A stretch of DNA of 64,000 bases from Allacma fusca. Lineage: Eukaryota; Arthropoda; Collembola; Symphypleona; Sminthuridae. This document shows, piece by piece, positions 35,368 to 46,117 of this stretch. The notes under the pieces were generated by a model. That model ran no database searches, was not told the DNA's origin, and worked only from the letters and a program-made list of their open reading frames with translations. Numbering within the stretch: position 1 is the stretch's first letter; every line of letters begins with the position of its first letter. Both the position numbers and the translations under genes were made by a program. Location: contig OX359245.1 in assembly GCA_947179485.1 (NCBI GenBank), positions 81,579,067 through 81,643,066 of the forward strand, read 5' to 3'.

Positions 35368-36288
35368 TAGAGCTTCCAATGTGGTCAACATTTTTGTTCC
35401 GCTTGAAATTCCGTTGCGTTCCGAAACCTACAAATAATATTGTTCCCGGTTCCGTTCCGACTGTCAGAACATCGGAACATTTTAACTGAAATGGTTCGGA
35501 ACAAGGAAGTAAAGTTTTGTCACCGTCATAGTTTGTGTTCCGTTCCAGAGTATGCTAGTTTTTCTGTCCCGAACCCGATCCGTTCCGAAGCATCCCGGAA
35601 TTTTTACCGATATGTACATGAAAAGCAATTTATTATTGTACTTCTCTGTAACTTTTCTGCAACTATTACAAATAGTAATGTACAAGTGTATTATTTGATT
35701 GCACATAGTTTTTTTCTGTATTTTAAAATAGTAGATTTTATTATAATCGTGGAATGACAACAAATGCCACTAATACATGTGTAAGTTCGATTTCAGAATT
35801 TTCATTCCGGGAATATTTACCCATGTTTATTATATAAAATTTGCTATGCTTCCTTTAGTTTTTGTTGAAGTTGATGCTCGTATTATACGTATATCTGCAG
35901 CTTCACTGGTTCCAGAACATTTGTGTAAATGAAATCGATAAGTTTATCTATCTAATATACAGTTATTTTGTCAAATATGGCATGCTTACAAGCCAGAGCG
36001 GTAAGAAACGTGTTTCCTTATTTGTTGAACGATGGCGACGTTTTAGAAACTGGACGCGGATCGGAACGGAACGGAACAAAACAATTCCGCGTTCCGATAA
36101 CATAAATTAAGTGTGGCATTTTACGAACCGATGCTCTCAACCGTTCCAGTCCCAATATCGTCGGTACAAGTACGCATGTTCCGGTTTTGTCCCGCTTCAA
36201 TGACGGAACCAAAAAAATGCCCCTACATTGTTCAGTTCCGTTTCCAGACACCGAACTTCGGGATTTCGGAAACCCAAAGGAAGCTCTA
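35368..36288. mobile_element. hAT-like MITE, GTTCCG family, copy 1
   Basis: TIRs TAGAGCTTCC and its complement, with a perfect 8-bp duplication CCTGCTAC at 35360-35367 and 36289-36296. GTTCCG/CGGAAC recurs many times within 250 bp of both ends. It is clearly homologous to 46872-47851. No transposase is present. Confidence 0.92.
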
Positions 36289-36507
36289 CCTGCTACAACA
36301 TGCGCTATCGCTATGAATGTGACTTTACGACCGGTGTTCCCCGATTGTCTATACTTCTATTTAACAGCAATCACAAAACATGTACAATTTTGACAATTTA
36401 TGACGACTCCCACAGCTGAAGTGCAACAAAACCTCAAATGTGGTAGGAACCACCAATACTTCTTATGACATAAAAAACTAATTTTGGGTGAAAGAAATGA
36501 CCGCAAC

Positions 36508-36803
36508 ACCGGTAGTGGCTTTTCAAAACTCCGGAAACTCATTAAATCAAATTTTGTTTTATTACATTATTGCACCCGAAATGTAAAATGGTATAATCAA
36601 ATTTTCACCACATCAAAGATCCAGAAATTTCTTAAAATTGCCGACACTGCTGGTAGCTATCATTTCCTGCACACGTAGGCTAAAATACCAAGGAATATTC
36701 AGAAATTTGGGTGCTTCTCAGATACAGACAAATTTCTGGCGTCAAAACTGCAGACTGAGGGAATCCTCTCTTCAGCAAGGACCTCTACGGACCATGCGAA
36801 GTC
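36508..36803. repeat. Segmental duplication copy B, left end
   Basis: It is nearly colinear with 9709-10010: TTTTCAAAACTCCGGAAACT, then GGCTAAAATACCAAGGAAT, then CTCTACGGACCATGCGAAG. Similarity stops at about 36803 and resumes at about 42950, so about 6.1 kb was inserted here or lost from copy A. Confidence 0.75.
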
Positions 36804-37099
36804 CTATAACCCTGTAATGCCCAAGCTATGGCAGTGCCTGCCAGCTAACTGCGTAATTTGCGGTTCAAGCCTAAAAGTGACAGGTCAAAGTTTAGCAACA
36901 TGGATGATTTTTTTTCTAATCGTTCCCCATTATTTTCACTGCAACTTGACCAAGTCACAAGGTCAGGGGGAATTTCGGTTTATGAGGGAAAAAATCAGAA
37001 GAAGGCAAAGTTGGCTCCCCGCGGCCACTTTCAATGTTAAGTAAAGTAATGCGTATTAAGTAGGGCTCATTCAGACATTTTAAAATTTTTAAAAATGGT
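36804..37099. other. Spacer with a possible coding patch
   Basis: A plus-strand frame at 36858-37040 has a hydrophilic, protein-like composition (with FSNMDDFFSNRSP and KAKLAPRGHF). It ends near a GTTAAG donor-like site. I do not recognise it and would not call a gene. Confidence 0.25.
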
Positions 37100-37640
37100 T
37101 TGATTCGCGTTCTACCCGGAAATGAGACACATTATTAGCATGAATAATTAGATTTAGGTCATTTCTATTCGTCCGAAGTGATTTTACCCGGGTTACGGCT
37201 ACCCGGGAATTTCGATAATGACCCCCGTAGGATAAAATGAAAATAGTCGCCTTAGGCAATGTTTCTTCATGCTGTAATACCATTCACAGTTAAATAACTG
37301 GTTCGGCTTTTAACCTGGCAGCATGTTACCCGGGTAGCATCCGGAATTTCAAATTCGCGCCAATGTCATTACATGAAATTATATGTTGGATGTAATGAAC
37401 ACAGTTCAAGCCAAAATAGACACTTAAAAATTCTGCAGTTACGATTCGGGCAATACAACTGTAATACCCGGGTACTATAATACCCGGGATTGGTAACATA
37501 AATCTTTGATTATGACAGATTTAATTTTACATAAAATGCAATACCGTTTGTGCATCCTAATACGCGACTGTTAATTTTCGCCAATCGAACACGCGGGTAC
37601 CATAAAACCCGGTAACGATATTTCTGAAAAATTTCAATGG
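37100..37640. repeat. CCCGGGTA-motif repeat
   Basis: TACCCGGGTA, ACCCGGGAA and relatives recur about every 40-100 bp. The arrangement resembles the motif-rich ends of the MITEs in this window, but no inverted termini or target duplication could be fixed. Confidence 0.4.
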
Positions 37641-37909
37641 GTAACTGAAAATATTTGATCACGCCCAAGTTATTTTCATTTTACTCTACCTTCCAACGAG
37701 TAGAATTTATAAGTTGTTACTAGTGCTTAGTTGTTCTGTTGTTTTTGTTCTAGATGTAGAACTCGAACATTAATTTTGTTCCGCCATAAGAAAAGAATGT
37801 TCTAACTAATTTTGTTGCTACAATGAATTAAAACGCTTGTCCAAATGAAAATGCCCTAGGTTATATGCCTGTCCATCTAAAAATTCCCAGAGAATTCCTT
37901 ATTCTGGAA

Positions 37910-38135
37910 ATATATACATATGGATATAGATGTACTATATTTTATGTATAAATATTATATAAATAATATTTATATATATAATATATATAATTACTATGTA
38001 AAAATATTATATAAATAATATTTGCATACATAATATTATATATAAATATTATGTATAGTATATATATATATTATCCATAGAATATACATTATGTATAGTA
38101 TATATATATTATCCATAGAATATACATTACGTATA

Positions 38136-38174
<39 letters not shown>

Positions 38175-38310
38175 CCATAGTATATAAGTATATTATGTAT
38201 AGTATATATATATTATCCATAGAATATACATTATGTATAGTATATATATATATATATATATATATTATCCATAGTATATAAGTATAGTATGTATAGTATG
38301 TATAGTATAT
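37910..38310. repeat. TA-rich minisatellite, left part
   Basis: TATTATCCATAG, TATACATTATG and TATAGTATATAT phrases repeat in a roughly 55-bp pattern with pure TA runs. It continues at 41478 after the inserted elements. Confidence 0.85.
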
Positions 38311-38665
38311 CGTCGCTGAAGAGGCAAAATGGAATACATGCATTTTCGATTAAAATCAAAATGGTCTAAATGCAGTTTTACTAAATGCAAAATGGAATAG
38401 ATGCATCAAGTTTTAAAAGCAAAATGGACTAAGTGCAATTTCGTCTCAAAGCAAAATGGTCTACATATAATTTCGCTTTAAAGCAGAATTGACATTAAAT
38501 ATACACGCATGTAGACCATTTTGCTTTTAGTGAAAACTCCATGTAGTTCATTTTGCTTTCAGGAAAGCTTGCAACTATTCCGTTTTGCCTTTAAGGAAAA
38601 AGGCATGTAGACCATTTTGCTTCTAGTCGAAATTGCACTTAGTCCATTTTGCCTCTTCAGCGACG
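38311..38665. mobile_element. Foldback element in the TA minisatellite
   Basis: Perfect inverted ends of 23 bp (CGTCGCTGAAGAGGCAAAAT at the left, complement at 38643-38665). The interior repeats GCAAAATGG(A/T)CTAnATGCA on the left arm and its complement on the right, so the whole 355 bp can fold on itself. TA dinucleotides flank it, but the host is a TA repeat, so the target site is uninformative. Confidence 0.85.
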
Positions 38666-38676
38666 ATATATATATT

Positions 38677-39115
38677 TGTTGAGAAGTGAAATGGCATAGT
38701 TTTGCTACTGTGTAGCAGTAGTAATTGTTACTGCTATTATTTTTAATGAAATAAAGTGAAATTATTTTATTTAGCTATTTTTGTCATTTCTAAATTATTT
38801 GAGAATAGCAAAAGTATTGAATATTACTTTCATAGTAATAATTGTGAGGCAAGTATTATGAAATGTAGCATAGCAAGCGTATGTAAGTATTAGTACATTG
38901 ATCTGGTTAAGATGCAATGATGACTAGCGCTTGTAACAGAATGCATTAAGACACGGAACTGTTAACATCTCAATAAATACTCTTGTTAATCTTTAGAATA
39001 GTAATTCTTGTATTCGGTCAAGTCAATTACTTAAATACATGTGCAATCAGTAACTTTCATAGTAAATCAAACTACATCGGGATTTTACTATTTATCAGTC
39101 ACACACACCTCAACA
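38677..39115 (+). repeat. BEL 5' LTR
   Basis: 439 bp, TGTTGAGAAGTGAAATGGC to CACCTCAACA. A CTCAATAAATACTC segment near 38970 is a likely poly(A) signal. Confidence 0.95.
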
Positions 39116-39117
39116 TT

Positions 39118-39135
39118 TGGTCCTTCGAGCCGGAT
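39118..39135 (+). other. BEL primer binding site
   Basis: TGGTCCTTCGAGCCGGAT starts 2 nt after the LTR. From memory this sequence is common in arthropod BEL/Pao elements. Confidence 0.8.
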
Positions 39136-39185
39136 AGTGTCTGAATCATATTTTTTACTGAGGAGTTATTGTGGTGACTGACACA

Positions 39186-40982
39186 ATGGATGTTCTACTC
39201 GCAAGAAGAAAGTTGCTGAAGTCAAAGTTAACAAGAGTAAAGGCAAAGGTTGATCATGAGACGGCGCAACTGTGGAATGCGGCTACAGTTGGAATCTTTG
39301 ATCAACAAATTACGGATATGTGGAAGGAGTTCAACTCATTATTTGAAGAAATTATGTTTTCATGCGCGGAGGAGGAGGAGGAAGTACATCTTCAACAATA
39401 TGATGAAATAGCGGATCGGTTCGATGAAGTTAAGGTGGCAGTGAAGCGCATCATCGGAAGGATGTCTGGCACTGAACCTCAAGCATCGAAAAGGAGGATG
39501 TCGGCTGATGGAGCATCGGGGCATGCTGTGACGGTGAAGTTACCAAAATTGGAGACGCCAACATTTTCTGGTAGTATGTTGGAGTGGACTTCATTCAGGG
39601 ACTTATTTATGTCAAGTATTCATAATCATCCGACACTTAGGGGCGCAGAGAAATTAAGTTATCTCAAAGGTTGTCTGAAGGGAAGTCCAGCAGAATTGTT
39701 GCAGCCGTTTTCAATTTCTGATGCAAACTATGAAGAAGCATGGGCCACATTAAACAGAAGATACCATAATACGCGTGAGTTAATTAAAACTCATTTAAAT
39801 CGACTAATCGATATGCCTATTCTGGAAAGAGAATCAGGAATCGAGTTGCGGAGGATGGTGGACATTGCATCATCGGTAGTGAGAGCACTAAGAGCATTGG
39901 AAAGACCAATTGATGAAGACAGTGACTTGGCAATGTTACTCATTACTACAAAGTTGGACAACGAAACACATAAGTTGTGGGAAACTAAAATTGGACGGGA
40001 AAGAATTCCAAAGATGGCGGAGCTGATTGAGTTCCTGGATAATCGTGCTGTTATTCTGTGCTCATCAGAATTTGGAAAGAAGTTGCCAATCAGTGAAACT
40101 ATGCCGGAAAAGCAACAGGGGAACAGTAAGAAAATTGTGCATGCTCATCATACGAATGTCAATGCTTGCTGTTTATTATGCCCAAGTAAGGAGCACCTGA
40201 TTGGAGACTGCGAAGCATTTTTGAAAATGACGGTTGCTGACAGACGGGCAAGGGTAGTAGAATTGAAGTTATGCTACAAATGCATGCGAGCGGGTCATTT
40301 GGCAACGAAGTGTTTTAGCAGTACAGTATGCAGCATTTGTCAAGGAGCTCATCACTCACTTTTACACATACGGAGGAATTCTGGAAGTGAGGTCAGAACA
40401 AAATCGGTAACAGCACACATTGGAATTATCTCTGTATTTGCAAAAGCAAAGAAAGGATTGATGGCTACTGCAGTGATTGCTGTTGAAGATTGTAAAGGAA
40501 GATTGCAAGATTTCAGAGCACTCCTTGATCCAGGCTCCGATGTTAGCTTTGTGTCGGAGAGAGCAGCAGGTTCCTTGCAGTTAGACAGGAAGATTTGTGA
40601 CATCAACATTTCTGGAGTTGGAGAATTGGATGCTGGAAGTTCCAATTCTTTGGTGACCCTTGATTTAAGATCAAATCAAGAAGATGATTTCGCGATGAAA
40701 ATTGATGCGTACATTCTTCCAAGGGTTACAACGATGCTACCGAAAAGAAAAGTTAATGATGATGAAGTAAGTCATTTACGAGGACTGCCATTAGCGGATC
40801 CCGGATTTATGGTACCGGGATGCATCGATATACTTTTGGGGGCTGATGTATTCTTCGATGTAATGAGATGTGGAAGAGTAACTGGAGCAAAGGGTAACCC
40901 AATTGGACTAATTACTGCGTGTGGTTATGCAGTCGGAGGAATATGTCCATCACAATCAATTGAAAACGATACATCGGAGTGA
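39186..40982 (+). CDS. BEL/Pao Gag-protease polyprotein
   Basis: It encodes 598 aa from the ATG at 39186 (an upstream GTG is in frame, but ATG is preferred). The order is: an N-terminal coiled-coil-like region; the BEL Gag domain DUF1759 (PF03564, around residues 120-220, with FSGSMLEWTSFRDLF and YLKGCLKGSPAELL); three cysteine/histidine knuckles (C329-x2-C-x4-H-x4-C; C363-x2-C-x4-H-x4-C; and CSIC near 382-394); then an aspartic protease-like domain with Asp-Pro-Gly-Ser at about 448-451 where Asp-Ser/Thr-Gly is usual, and LLGADVFFDV near 550. The frame is fully open with no reverse transcriptase after it. It would form particles and package RNA. The Pro in the active-site triplet leaves protease activity uncertain. 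Confidence 0.9.
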   Translation: MDVLLARRKLLKSKLTRVKAKVDHETAQLWNAATVGIFDQQITDMWKEFNSLFEEIMFSCAEEEEEVHLQQYDEIADRFDEVKVAVKRIIGRMSGTEPQASKRRMSADGASGHAVTVKLPKLETPTFSGSMLEWTSFRDLFMSSIHNHPTLRGAEKLSYLKGCLKGSPAELLQPFSISDANYEEAWATLNRRYHNTRELIKTHLNRLIDMPILERESGIELRRMVDIASSVVRALRALERPIDEDSDLAMLLITTKLDNETHKLWETKIGRERIPKMAELIEFLDNRAVILCSSEFGKKLPISETMPEKQQGNSKKIVHAHHTNVNACCLLCPSKEHLIGDCEAFLKMTVADRRARVVELKLCYKCMRAGHLATKCFSSTVCSICQGAHHSLLHIRRNSGSEVRTKSVTAHIGIISVFAKAKKGLMATAVIAVEDCKGRLQDFRALLDPGSDVSFVSERAAGSLQLDRKICDINISGVGELDAGSSNSLVTLDLRSNQEDDFAMKIDAYILPRVTTMLPKRKVNDDEVSHLRGLPLADPGFMVPGCIDILLGADVFFDVMRCGRVTGAKGNPIGLITACGYAVGGICPSQSIENDTSE

Positions 40983-41040
40983 CAAATTTTATTTCACGAT
41001 GGGCGGTAGTGTTGAAATAGTTATTTCAAGATGGGCGGAA

Positions 41041-41477
41041 TGTTGAGAAGTGAAATGGCAGTTTTGCTACTGTGTAGCAGTAGTAATTGTTACTGCTATT
41101 ATTTTTAATGAAATAAAGTGAAATTATTTTATTTAGCTATTTTTGTCATTTCTAAATTATTTGAGAATAGCAAAAGTATTGAATATTACTTTCATAGTAA
41201 TAATTGTAAGGCAAGTATTATGAAATGTAGCATAGCAAGCGTATGTAAGTATTAGTACACTGATCTGGTTAAGATGCAATGATGACTAGCGCTTGTAACA
41301 GAATGCATTAAGACACGGAACTGTTAACATCTCAATAAATACTCTTGTTAATCTTTAGAATAGTAATTCTTGTATTCGGTCAAATCAATTACTTAAATAC
41401 ATGTGCAATCAGTAACTTTCATAGTAAATCAAACTACATCGGGATTTTACTATTTATCAGTCACACACACCTCAACA
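41041..41477 (+). repeat. BEL 3' LTR
   Basis: 437 bp, preceded by a purine-rich ATGGGCGGAA that can serve as polypurine tract. Confidence 0.95.
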
Positions 41478-41490
41478 ATATTATTCATAG

Positions 41491-41523
<33 letters not shown>

Positions 41524-41935
41524 TATCTATAGTAAATAAATATTATACATTGTGTATATATATTATGTATAGTATATAAATATTATACATTGTGTATATA
41601 TATTATGTATAGTATATAAATAGTATACATTGTGTATATATATTATGTATAGTATATAAATATTATACATTGTGTATATATATTATCCATAGTATATTTA
41701 TTATGTATAGTATATAAATAGTATACATTGTGTATATATATATTATCCATAGTATATAAATTATGTATAGTATATAAATATTATACATAGTGTATATATA
41801 TTATCCATAGTATATAAATATTATACATTGAATATATATAAATATATAAATATATAATATATATATAAATATAAATATATTATATATATATATATAAGTA
41901 TATAAAATGTATATAAATATGTATATATAATCCGT
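41478..41935. repeat. TA-rich minisatellite, right part, 40-bp unit
   Basis: The unit ATTATACATTGTGTATATAT plus ATTATGTATAGTATATAAAT repeats about six times with GTATAC and CCATAG variants, then decays into TA runs. Confidence 0.88.
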
Positions 41936-42387
41936 TATTTCCATGGAAAATTTTCGGAGGTACATACGCATTTTTGTGGTGGATATACGGGCAGCAATTA
42001 TAAATTAGGTGTTAGATTAATTTGCATTCTAAAACCACCGGAACGTATCAAACTCGCCCTAAATTTATACTTCTTTTACTTATTTATATCGCACATAATT
42101 TATTAAAAATGCTTATAAGTGCAGTGTACTAGCCCTTCTCCGATGTTTATGAAACTGGGTGAACAGGGTAGTTTCAGGGCGTCGATACTGTAGATAACAA
42201 ACCTGAGAGCATTTTGGTGCGTTATAGAAGTAATAAAACAAGGATACCGGTACATGCTCCACAAAATTGTAATACGGGAGACATCGACCCCATGTCAAAA
42301 ACAGACCTCATGGTCACACCGACGGTAATACGCAGAATTAGCAATTCTAGCCCATCATCGTTCACGGCGAGAACTACGTTACAGTGG
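41936..42387. other. Spacer, nothing recognised
   Basis: Short frames only (42113-42298 minus, 42214-42399 plus), overlapping on opposite strands. No family or splice signals. Confidence 0.45.
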
Positions 42388-42790
42388 TTGGTTTGTTAAA
42401 TTTACTAACTTTTGACAATGGTCCCATGTCAAATTTAGTAACCTCTGGGGGTCACACGAACGGTCATGCGACAAAAGTTCCCAATTAAACCTATTATCGT
42501 TCTCCATGGGGAATACATTCCAGTGATTGGTTTGTCAAACATTTGAACTGAATTTGACCCCGGGGTAACTAGTGACCCCTGGAGGTCACACGAACGGTCA
42601 TGCGACAAAGGTCCCCAATTAAACCTATTATTGTCACCTAGAAGGAATTCATTGGGGGGATTGGTTTGTCAAATATTAGAATTTTTGACATGGGCCACCA
42701 CATTACCACGTGACCTCGGGCATTTTCACCTGATTGCAACTTCATCCAATTGGCTTGACAAGGTCACTAATTTGTGTCCAATGATGTTAG
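42388..42790. repeat. Tandem repeat, unit about 134-139 bp
   Basis: TTGGTTTGT(T/C)AAA recurs at 42388, 42527 and 42661. GGTCACACGAACGGTCATGC and CCCAATTAAACCTATTAT recur between them. Two full units and a partial one, diverged by point changes. Confidence 0.8.
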
Positions 42791-43065
42791 GAGAGCTACT
42801 AATTAAATCCAAGTGGATTTAAGGCTCTTTGAATTATTATTCTTAAAGTAATTTATGATGGGCCCTCGTGCAATGCAAAATCATATGGCAGTCCTTGCCA
42901 TAGCCTGGGTATTTACGCGACATGAAATACCTTGGGAATATAAGGGATAACAAGGGTAAAAAGACATTTCATTTTTGCTTTGGGTAATATTAAACAGTTC
43001 AAGTTCAGAGACTTTGAAACAGAACAGAACGAAACAATCTGATCTTGCTCTAAAAGATATTCGTT
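42791..43065. other. Spacer; copy B resumes near 42950
   Basis: From AACAAGGGTAAAAAGACATT onwards the sequence aligns with 10010-10118 of copy A, up to the LINE insertion. Confidence 0.55.
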
Positions 43066-44470
43066 ATTGTAATGTATTGTAATGTAAAGGCTTTATTGTC
43101 AAGTTTACACAGTGCAAGCACTGATTTCCAGAAACAGACATAAGATAAAATATTTATATATCATAGTTTGTTTACTTACATTTCATCATACCATCGCATA
43201 TCAGTTTGCAATAATTACATATTCTCCATTTTTACAATATATCTTGTTTATAATCCATTTGCACAATTCAAATTGAAAATCTTTTATGTGAAATTTTGAA
43301 TGAACCATAAGTGGAATCATATTCCAGATTTTTGCACATCTGTACTGGTAGGGCGAGTGATAAAACGAAGAGGAAAGGGTTATTTGGAGAAAATGCTTAT
43401 GTCTGGAATTTCTCTCTGAATCAGGTTTTAATATTTCTGCGAGACAGTCCAGTTTTTCGGGTTGATTAAGAAGTGTTTTTGTCATTGACGCTGTAATGTA
43501 AGTATAGCGCTCAAAGACAGTTATTAAGCTAAATTTTTCATACATCAGGTATCTGTTAGTATCAGTCTTTCTAGTTTTACATTTTAATAATGGTCGAGTT
43601 GGAAAACCATAGTGAAAACTGTAACCTTTAACACGATAAGCATTTTAAGAAGTGATCAATCGTATTTTGACATTTCTGTAACAATATATCGGATACAGCT
43701 TCCCATACAGGTAGTCCATAGTCAATGTGAGAAAACACATGCGATTTGAATACAACATTCATAAGCTTTTCATTTATAAAACGTTTGTATTTAACAATTT
43801 GAGAGCACTTAAATGTAATTTTCTTATTGACATTTGTGCAATGTTTGTCAAAAGCTAGATTGCTATCGAAATAAATGCCAAGGTATTTGAATACTGCTAC
43901 TTTATCAACCTTTTGGTTGTTACAATTAATATGAGCAATATTTGCTCTACGTCTAGATCTTTTTTAAAGAATTCCATGAAAAAAGTTTTAGAAAAATTGA
44001 CTTCCATAGAATTAGTTTCACATCAGTCATTAATAATAGATAAATTACTTTCCAGAGCAGACTGTAAGTCCACAGGAGTAACCCCAGAGCATACAGATCC
44101 TATATCATTAGCATAGATTGCAGAGTTACCCAATATTTTGCATAGATCATTAAAAAATATTATGAATAAAATCGGACCTAAAACACTATCTTGTGGTACT
44201 CCTCCATTTAACTTGTAAGGTTTGGAGATATATGAACCCAATTTAATACAGAATTCACGTTCACTCAAGTAATTGCATAACATTTTTATTAGGTACCCTG
44301 GTAATTTGTATGTATGTTCAAGCTTACGAATTAGTTTGCTGTATATAACACTGTCAAATGCCTTTCTCAAATCAACGAATATAGCCGCAACATATTTGTT
44401 ATTCTCTAGAGCGCTATATATTTTGGTTGTTAGCTCTATCAGTGCATGCAAAGTCGAATAGAGATTGATT
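43066..44470 (-). mobile_element. 5'-truncated non-LTR retrotransposon (LINE)
   Basis: The minus strand reads reverse transcriptase blocks of a jockey/CR1-like LINE. Its 3' end carries CAATAAAGCC then TTACATTACAATACATTACA, a short-repeat tail. It lies inside copy B sequence, since the flanks match a continuous stretch near 10118 in copy A. Truncation removes everything upstream of the first reverse transcriptase blocks. The exact 5' junction is uncertain by about 20 bp. Confidence 0.88.
43201..44470 (-). pseudogene. LINE reverse transcriptase remnant
   Basis: Read on the minus strand: YSTLHALIEL, then VAAIFVDLRKAFDSV (block with the first catalytic Asp), then LNGGVPQDSVLGPILF (normally PQGS), then IYANDIG where YADD is expected, so a catalytic aspartate is replaced by Asn. 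The frame breaks near 44023. Later C-terminal sequence continues in shifted frames to a final 114-codon frame (43545-43201) with YRCAKIWNMIP, the usual end of such proteins. It is clearly inactive. Confidence 0.88.
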
Positions 44471-44684
44471 AGATTATTATCGTTCACTACGAAACTAAAT
44501 TGAAACATTTGTTATTTATGCAATTACTTGTGTGCCCTGAAGCTGCTTGCTACTTATTTTTCTATAGTTATTGGAACTAAACTTTATAAAACCAAACTTT
44601 TATCAGTACTATATACATACATCCAGAAGAAATATCCTTAATTAGGAACAACTAGAGCTGTATGCAAGACTAAAATTACCAATA

Positions 44685-44914
44685 TCAAACTGTCCATACG
44701 GAACTATTACACATATTTTTATTGCAGCGCTTAGCACACTGTAGACTTGCCATGTTAGAGTAAGTCTTCCGAGCTGACCCGATTGACCCACATACAGTAG
44801 TATATAGTCTGCAGTCATAGCACAAGTATCTCCACAACGCTGTTGTCCCTCAACGACTGTGATAGAGACAGCTAGGAGAACCAACAGTAGGCCGAGGAAA
44901 GGAGTGAGTTTCAT
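44685..44914 (-). CDS. Small secreted cysteine-containing peptide, copy B
   Basis: The ATG is at 44914. Exon 1 (44914-44792, 41 codons) encodes a 23-residue signal peptide like that of copy A and then QQRCGDTCAMTADYILLY. A 53-nt intron (44791-44739) is proposed: GTGGGT donor, CTAAC branch-like site, TCTACAG acceptor. Exon 2 (44738-44685) keeps phase and adds 17 residues with three cysteines, giving 58 aa with five cysteines in the mature part. Read unspliced, the frame runs to 44642 (90 aa) with a hydrophobic tail. I favour the spliced model because the intron signals are good and the new tail is cysteine-rich. Function is unknown. Confidence 0.5.
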
Positions 44915-46109
44915 TGTTAGAGTAAAATGACAAGTCCTATGATAGTTTGTAATCAAGAGCAAAATTGTTGAAGGTACAAAAAAAATTACTGATTTTTAAT
45001 TGTAGTGGAATCAAGTGAAGGTATTGAAGTTTATAGTTTCTCCTTACTATCTTCAACTCTATACCGAAATCATATTTATAGACTTTGAGAGTATCCTCCA
45101 TAAACTGTAGGGACATAGATGATAAAAAACCAAGTGGTTTTCCTTAGGAAAATCTTTCCCTAATGGCTTATGATTAAAGGTTTTGACTGCACAACTGTTT
45201 TCTATTTGTTACTTGCGGTGTCGCGGTTGATTTGTTTTTAAATTTTATTTACTTCCACATTCATTAAAAAATATATTTAATACCTTCGTCAGTAATGCCG
45301 CAAACCAATAAACCAAAAACGTATTAATCCTTATTGTGGTTTGTGATTATAATGATTCAAGAAATTATAATGTCATGTTCATTGAATTTTTACTTCAGTT
45401 GGAAATGTTACGTTTATAATTAAATCCTGGATTGAAAAAGAATACCCAAGAATTTTTATGTAAATAATACTCTAGCACTCGTCCAAAGAGTCATAATAGT
45501 GGCACTTCGTATCTGGGAAATAAATTGTGTGAACATATTTTCTAAAACACCACATTGAAAGATGTCTCACTGCAAAATAGTATTACTCCATCTCTAATTG
45601 GCTACTCACGATTCTATATAAGCAAACTGCTTAAGCAGTGGGTTAAACGGGGTCATTTCTGCTATTAGATGCATAATTGCTGTTCCATTTCTACACATGT
45701 AGTACAATTAAAATTTGGCATTACTAGAACCAACTATGGGTTTTTTCGCAGCGGTTATTATAACATTGTGCGACCTTATGAAACCAAAATTATTCTAAAT
45801 TCACAACTTTATATACGTATCACCATGGGAATTTTCAAATGGTAGACACGGAAAAACTCCAATGGAAATTTTGAAAAATTATTAGCAATGTTCACTGACT
45901 TCAAAATGGACAACGTCAACAAACTTAAAGAATCTAAATTACTGTAAAATCAAAAAGTTTCCGAAAGTTGAATTTTGTTCCATTAGGACTACTGAAACTA
46001 TTCAAAATTTTCATGTTAAAATACGATGAAACTTTTAAATCTATAATAATTTTGTTTTCCAAACTATATTCAAAAATAGCACGGAATTATCACTATAAGA
46101 GCAAGGTGG
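44915..46109. other. Copy B spacer, colinear with copy A 10396-11550
   Basis: It aligns closely with copy A. No coding potential is conserved between the copies apart from the peptide gene. Confidence 0.65.
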
Positions 46110-46117
46110 CCAATGTT

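Larger units (their letters stand above)
38677..41477 (+). mobile_element. BEL/Pao-type LTR element lacking reverse transcriptase
   Basis: LTRs of 439 and 437 bp (TGTTGAG...CAACA) differ by about three substitutions and a 2-bp indel. ATATT flanks both ends (38672-38676 and 41478-41482), a 5-bp target duplication typical of BEL/Pao. Between the LTRs is one long gag-protease frame ending 58 bp before the 3' LTR. There is no reverse transcriptase, RNase H or integrase. It must have moved recently with enzymes from elsewhere. Confidence 0.93.

Noticed and set aside
40352..40645. Minus-strand 97-codon frame in the BEL element
   Set aside because: Antisense to the gag-protease frame.
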